64,000 nucleotides of DNA from an uncultured Erythrobacter sp. (GTDB lineage Bacteria; Pseudomonadota; Alphaproteobacteria; Sphingomonadales; Sphingomonadaceae): positions 124,001 to 188,000 of the forward strand of contig NZ_CANMIJ010000002.1 in assembly GCF_947497915.1 (NCBI RefSeq), given 5' to 3'. Below are positions 60,915-64,000 of the stretch, piece by piece (within the stretch, counting starts at the first letter, position 1; each line of letters opens with the position of its first letter). Under the pieces are notes generated by a model. It was not told where the DNA came from and did no database searches. It was given only the letters and a program-made list of their open reading frames with translations. The position numbers and the translations under genes are program-made.

Positions 60915-60975
60915 CGCCCGCAGCGCCGATAGGCGCGAGGAAATCGCGCGCCGGGTGGCGCGAGGAAAACAAAAA
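60915..60975 (+). repeat. 61-bp direct repeat, copy 2 (after pccB)
   Basis: CGCCCGCAGCGCCGATAGGCG... ending AACAAAAA. It has the same length and orientation as copy 1, with five mismatches. It lies in the 95-base spacer between pccB and the convergent MFS gene, whose stop is four bases away. The pair of copies brackets pccB. Confidence 0.85.
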
Positions 60976-60978
60976 GTC

Positions 60979-62208
60979 CTAACCGTTAGGCCGCGTGAAC
61001 AGCTTTCCGCGTTCGCTGAACAGTACGATCGCGAGCGTTAGCAACGAACAGATCAGCATCGACATGGCGAGCGGCACAGTTGTCCCGTCATAGGCCGCGC
61101 CAATCGTTACGCCCAAGACTGCGCCCAATGTCATGCGCAAGGCCGCGTGAACGGAGCTTGCCGCGCCTGCGATATGGAAGAACGGCTGCATCGCAATCGA
61201 GCTGAAATTCGCGCCGACAAAGCCCAGCATTGCCATATTGAAACTCATCAAGGGCACGAACTGCCAGATTGTCTGGTCCGGCTGATTGGCAGACCATAGC
61301 TGGGCAAGCGATGCAGCGATAAACAGGAACAGCGCGGTATGGCTCACCCGCCGCGCACCGAACCGTTCGACGATCCGCGAATTGAGGAAGTTTGCGGCCA
61401 CCATGCCCAGCACAGCGCCGCCAAATATCACCGCGAAATAATCGCCCATGCCAAACGCTTCGCCGATCAGTTGCTGCGATGAATTGAGGAAGCCGAACAG
61501 AGACCCGAACACCAGCCCGCTGCCGATGACATATCCAATGGCCTGACGATTGAAGAGCGCCTGCCCCATATTCGCAGAGACCGTCGAAAGGTCGATTTTC
61601 TGGCGGCTTTCCTCCGACAAGGTTTCAGGCAATCTCAGCCACACCCACACCGCAACCAATATGCCGACAATGGCCATGGCGTAAAAAATAGCCTGCCAGC
61701 CGGCGAAGATCAGGATGACCTGACCAATCGCAGGGGCGATGATCGGCACGATTAGAAAGATCATCATGATGAGGCTCATCAGCCGCGCCATACGGTCTCC
61801 GCCGACTTGATCGCGGACGATCGCGGCGGGCACCACGCTAAGGCCGGCGCAGGAAAACCCCTGAACAAACCGCATCGCGATCAGCATGTCGAAACTGGTC
61901 GCCAAAGCGCAGGCAACCGATAGGCCGATATAGGCTGCAAGACATATGGCGAGCACCGGACGGCGACCGAAACGGTCTGCGAACATGCCCGGGAACAGCG
62001 CGCCTATGCCAGAGCCTAGGAAATAGGCTCCGATCACCTGCTGACGATCATTACCCTCTGCGCCAAAGTCATTTGCCATCTCGCCTAACGCGGGAAGCAT
62101 GGCATCAATGCCAAACGCCTGAAGGCTCATCAAAAGCGCCATCAGCACGATCATTTCACGCTCGCCCAAAGACTTGCGTATGGCAGGCGAGGCGGCAGAT
62201 GCGTTCAT
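60979..62208 (-). CDS. MFS drug-resistance transporter, Bcr/CflA type
   Basis: A twelve-helix MFS protein of 409 residues from ATG 62208 (MNASAASPAIRKSLGEREMIVLMALLMSLQAFGIDAMLPALGEMANDFG). It has the Bcr-type loop GMFADRFGRRPVLAICLAAYIG (motif A) and the drug:H+ antiporter stretch FVQGFSCAGLSVVPAAIVRDQVGGDRM (motif C region). It probably exports drugs or metabolites. Starts further upstream (62274 or 62355) are possible; they lie close to the divergent dinB gene. The stop is four bases from direct repeat copy 2. Confidence 0.92.
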   Translation of the reverse strand: MNASAASPAIRKSLGEREMIVLMALLMSLQAFGIDAMLPALGEMANDFGAEGNDRQQVIGAYFLGSGIGALFPGMFADRFGRRPVLAICLAAYIGLSVACALATSFDMLIAMRFVQGFSCAGLSVVPAAIVRDQVGGDRMARLMSLIMMIFLIVPIIAPAIGQVILIFAGWQAIFYAMAIVGILVAVWVWLRLPETLSEESRQKIDLSTVSANMGQALFNRQAIGYVIGSGLVFGSLFGFLNSSQQLIGEAFGMGDYFAVIFGGAVLGMVAANFLNSRIVERFGARRVSHTALFLFIAASLAQLWSANQPDQTIWQFVPLMSFNMAMLGFVGANFSSIAMQPFFHIAGAASSVHAALRMTLGAVLGVTIGAAYDGTTVPLAMSMLICSLLTLAIVLFSERGKLFTRPNG

Positions 62209-62292
62209 TGCGCGCAGCCTTGGGCGCTTGCGCGCAATAAGGGAAGCCGATTTTCGTGACGTGAGCGCAATCATGCGGCTATTGTCGCGGAT

Positions 62293-63411
62293 ATGTCTGA
62301 CCACACGCCCGACAAAGATGATGAAGCCGCGATGGGCCTTCGCAAGATCATCCATGTCGATATGGATGCGTTCTTTGCCAGCGTGGAACAGCGCGACAAT
62401 CCGGAACTGCGCGGAAAGCCAGTGGCGGTTGGCGGATCAGGCGGGCGCGGCGTGGTGGCTGCGGCCAGTTACGAAGCGCGCAAGTTCGGCGTAAAAAGCG
62501 CGATGCCGTCTGTCACAGCAAAGCGGCTGTGCCCTGATCTGATTTTCGTGCGGCACCGCTTTGACGCGTATAAAGAAGCCAGCCGCCAAATCCGCGCGGT
62601 GTTTCATCACCATACGCCGCATGTCGAACCGCTAAGTCTGGACGAGGCCTATCTCGACGTGACCGAGGATTTGCTTGGCATTGGCAGCGCAACACGGATC
62701 GCCGATCTGATCCGGCAGGAAATCCGCGCCAAAACCCGGCTGACGGCGAGCGCAGGCGTATCGTACAACAAATTTCTGGCAAAGCTGGCGAGCGACCAGA
62801 ACAAACCCGATGGCGTATGCGTGATCCGTCCCGGACAAGGGGCAGATTTTGTGGCGGGCCTACCGATCCGGCGTTTCCACGGGGTTGGCCCGAAAGCCGA
62901 GGAAAAGATGAAACGGCTTGGCATTGAAACCGGCGCCGATCTGGCGGCGAAAGATATCGAGTTTCTGCGCACCAATTTCGGATCGTTTGCCGATTATCTG
63001 TTCCGCGCGGCAAGAGGCATCGATCTACGCCCCGTGAGCGCGCACCGGCTTCGCAAATCTGTTGGCGGAGAGCGGACGTTTAGCGACGACATCTCCAGCG
63101 GCGCGGCGCTGCGCGAAACGCTGGAAAACATCATCGAGATTGTGTGGGAGCGGATTGAAAACGCAAAAGCGCGTGGGCGCACCGTTACGCTGAAGATGAA
63201 ATACACCGATTTTCAGAGCATGACCCGTTCGAAATCGGTGACACATTGGGTCGAAAGCAAGGATGAGCTGGGACGGCTTGGCCGCGAATTGCTGGAGGAG
63301 GCATTGCCTTTGCCGATGCCGATCCGGCTGATGGGCCTTACCCTCTCCAATCTGGATCACGGCGACGCGAAACAGCCGGCGAAAGACAACGCGCAGCTAT
63401 CCCTGCTTTAA
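62293..63411 (+). CDS. dinB: DNA polymerase IV (Y-family translesion polymerase)
   Basis: Error-prone translesion polymerase of 372 residues. Catalytic acidic residues are in IIHVDMDAFFASVEQRDNPEL and PLSLDEAYLDVTEDL. The steric-gate and finger region ARKFGVKSAMP, the thumb helix-hairpin motif FHGVGPKAEEKMKRLGIETGADL and the terminal beta-clamp binding QLSLL are all present. It should take part in lesion bypass. It is divergent from the MFS gene, with 84 bases between start codons. No LexA box was recognised in the short spacer. Confidence 0.97.
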   Translation: MSDHTPDKDDEAAMGLRKIIHVDMDAFFASVEQRDNPELRGKPVAVGGSGGRGVVAAASYEARKFGVKSAMPSVTAKRLCPDLIFVRHRFDAYKEASRQIRAVFHHHTPHVEPLSLDEAYLDVTEDLLGIGSATRIADLIRQEIRAKTRLTASAGVSYNKFLAKLASDQNKPDGVCVIRPGQGADFVAGLPIRRFHGVGPKAEEKMKRLGIETGADLAAKDIEFLRTNFGSFADYLFRAARGIDLRPVSAHRLRKSVGGERTFSDDISSGAALRETLENIIEIVWERIENAKARGRTVTLKMKYTDFQSMTRSKSVTHWVESKDELGRLGRELLEEALPLPMPIRLMGLTLSNLDHGDAKQPAKDNAQLSLL

Positions 63412-63418
63412 ACCGGCG

Positions 63419-63889
63419 TCAAAGCCCGCGCGATTTCCATTCGTTCAGTCGGCGCCGGGTCGCGGTGCCCAACGGTTCGGGCAGCGAATGAGACGGGAAA
63501 AATCGTGCCTCGTCCACTTCGCGGCCATCGGGTTTAGGCCGCGCATCACAGGTCGCCGTAAATAGATGCGCAGTGTGCGGTGAGCCGGACAATTCCTCTT
63601 CAATCGCGCCAACCAATTGGATCGCCGCGATTTTGATGCCGAGCTCTTCCATCACTTCACGCCGTGCGCATTCTTCGGGATCTTCGCCCGTTTTCAGGCC
63701 ACCGCCTGGCAGCGCCCAGACCTTTGGCCCGTAGGAATGACGCAGCAGCAGCACATCACCCTGAAGATTGGTAAGAACGACGCTTACCCCTGCAATCGGC
63801 ACCTTGCGAAATTTGCGCCAGCGATGGCGCACCTTGTGTGCAATCGGCAATAGTGCGCGGTGCAATGGAGCAGGGATCAGGTTTGCCAT
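63419..63889 (-). CDS. NUDIX hydrolase
   Basis: A 156-residue NUDIX enzyme from ATG 63889 (MANLIPAPLHRALLPIAH). The Nudix box is GGGLKTGEDPEECARREVMEELGI with the catalytic Glu residues. The N-terminal IAGVSVVLTNLQGDVLLLRH strand and the C-terminal ARFFPSHSLPEPL helix complete the fold. Substrate is unknown; such proteins cleave nucleoside diphosphate derivatives. ATG overlaps the stop of the upstream gene by one base (TAATG). It is convergent with dinB (seven bases between stops). Confidence 0.92.
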   Translation of the reverse strand: MANLIPAPLHRALLPIAHKVRHRWRKFRKVPIAGVSVVLTNLQGDVLLLRHSYGPKVWALPGGGLKTGEDPEECARREVMEELGIKIAAIQLVGAIEEELSGSPHTAHLFTATCDARPKPDGREVDEARFFPSHSLPEPLGTATRRRLNEWKSRGL

Positions 63890-64000
63890 TATGTAAAGCA
63901 GGTGATCCGGGGGCCTTCGGGCTCCCATTCCTTCGCCTGTGTCAAAAGCCGCGCAATCGGCAGATCGCTATCGCCCGCCGCCGCCGCATCAAACACGGCG
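63889..64000 (-). CDS. Unidentified protein, C-terminal fragment (window edge)
   Basis: Open from the window edge and not in the ORF track. The minus-strand frame reads AVFDAAAAGDSDLPIARLLTQAKEWEPEGPRITCFT and stops at TAA (63889-63891), which overlaps the NUDIX start by one base, so the genes are coupled. Only 36 residues are visible, too few to assign a family. The overlap and codon use support a real gene that ends here. Confidence 0.6.
   Translation of the reverse strand, partial: AVFDAAAAGDSDLPIARLLTQAKEWEPEGPRITCFT

Overview
The window reads as a chromosomal segment of an alphaproteobacterium of the order Sphingomonadales, most likely an Erythrobacteraceae relative (Erythrobacter-like). 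The reasons are its GC-rich, densely packed genes, a zeaxanthin-type carotenoid cluster (crtY, crtI, crtB), a LOV-HWE histidine kinase of the kind known from Erythrobacter, several GGAAC-N16/17-CGTT (EcfG-type) stress promoters, and Sphingomonadales-style small proteins. This assignment is inference from gene content; no database search was possible. No rRNA, tRNA, CRISPR array, transposase or integrase was seen.

Layout. 1-0.75 kb: partial FMN reductase and a DnaJ-domain protein. 0.9-5.5 kb: a small exported protein, then the complete Tol-Pal operon on the minus strand (ybgC-tolQ-tolR-tolA-tolB-pal), chained by 1-4 nt overlaps. 5.6-10.0 kb: a histidine operon on the minus strand (hisB-yciI-hisH-hisA-two small membrane proteins-hisF-hisE-HIT). 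10.1-12.6 kb: sspB, a small membrane protein, gmk and a quinone-reductase-like flavoprotein. 12.7-21.4 kb: an acyl-CoA catabolic block (three acyl-CoA dehydrogenases, SDR, MFS carrier, Zn alcohol dehydrogenase, APH-fold kinase). 21.4-30.2 kb: a subtilase with a polyproline linker and probable outer-membrane barrel, dapD, two tiny stress-type genes (one with an in-frame stop), an M19 dipeptidase, cupin, DoxX, SWIB and PEBP proteins, and an S41 protease lipoprotein.

30.2-38.9 kb is light- and stress-related: a LOV-HWE kinase with its response regulator, a fasciclin lipoprotein, a photolyase-like protein whose FAD domain comes first, patatin, lipocalin, a ribosome hibernation factor and a cold-shock protein. 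Candidate EcfG promoters precede the kinase, the fasciclin gene, the lipocalin gene, a small membrane protein gene and, less exactly, the photolyase-like gene. These suggest a shared general-stress regulon. 39.4-41.06 kb is a two-gene AT-rich island (Cys-rich protein plus DUF3644-like protein) lying directly against the thiC stop codon. It is the best candidate in the window for an undescribed, possibly defence-related, unit.

41.06-64 kb: thiC with a TPP riboswitch, an SRAP-family protein lacking its catalytic residues, a cluster of exported MBL-fold and amidohydrolase enzymes, an S9 peptidase, MipA, the crtY-crtI-LOG-crtB carotenoid operon with a 28-bp perfect inverted repeat before crtB, acyl-CoA carboxylase pccA-pccB (pccA has a compositionally foreign middle; pccB is flanked by a 61-bp direct repeat), a Bcr/CflA-type MFS pump, dinB, a NUDIX hydrolase and the tail of an unidentified gene.
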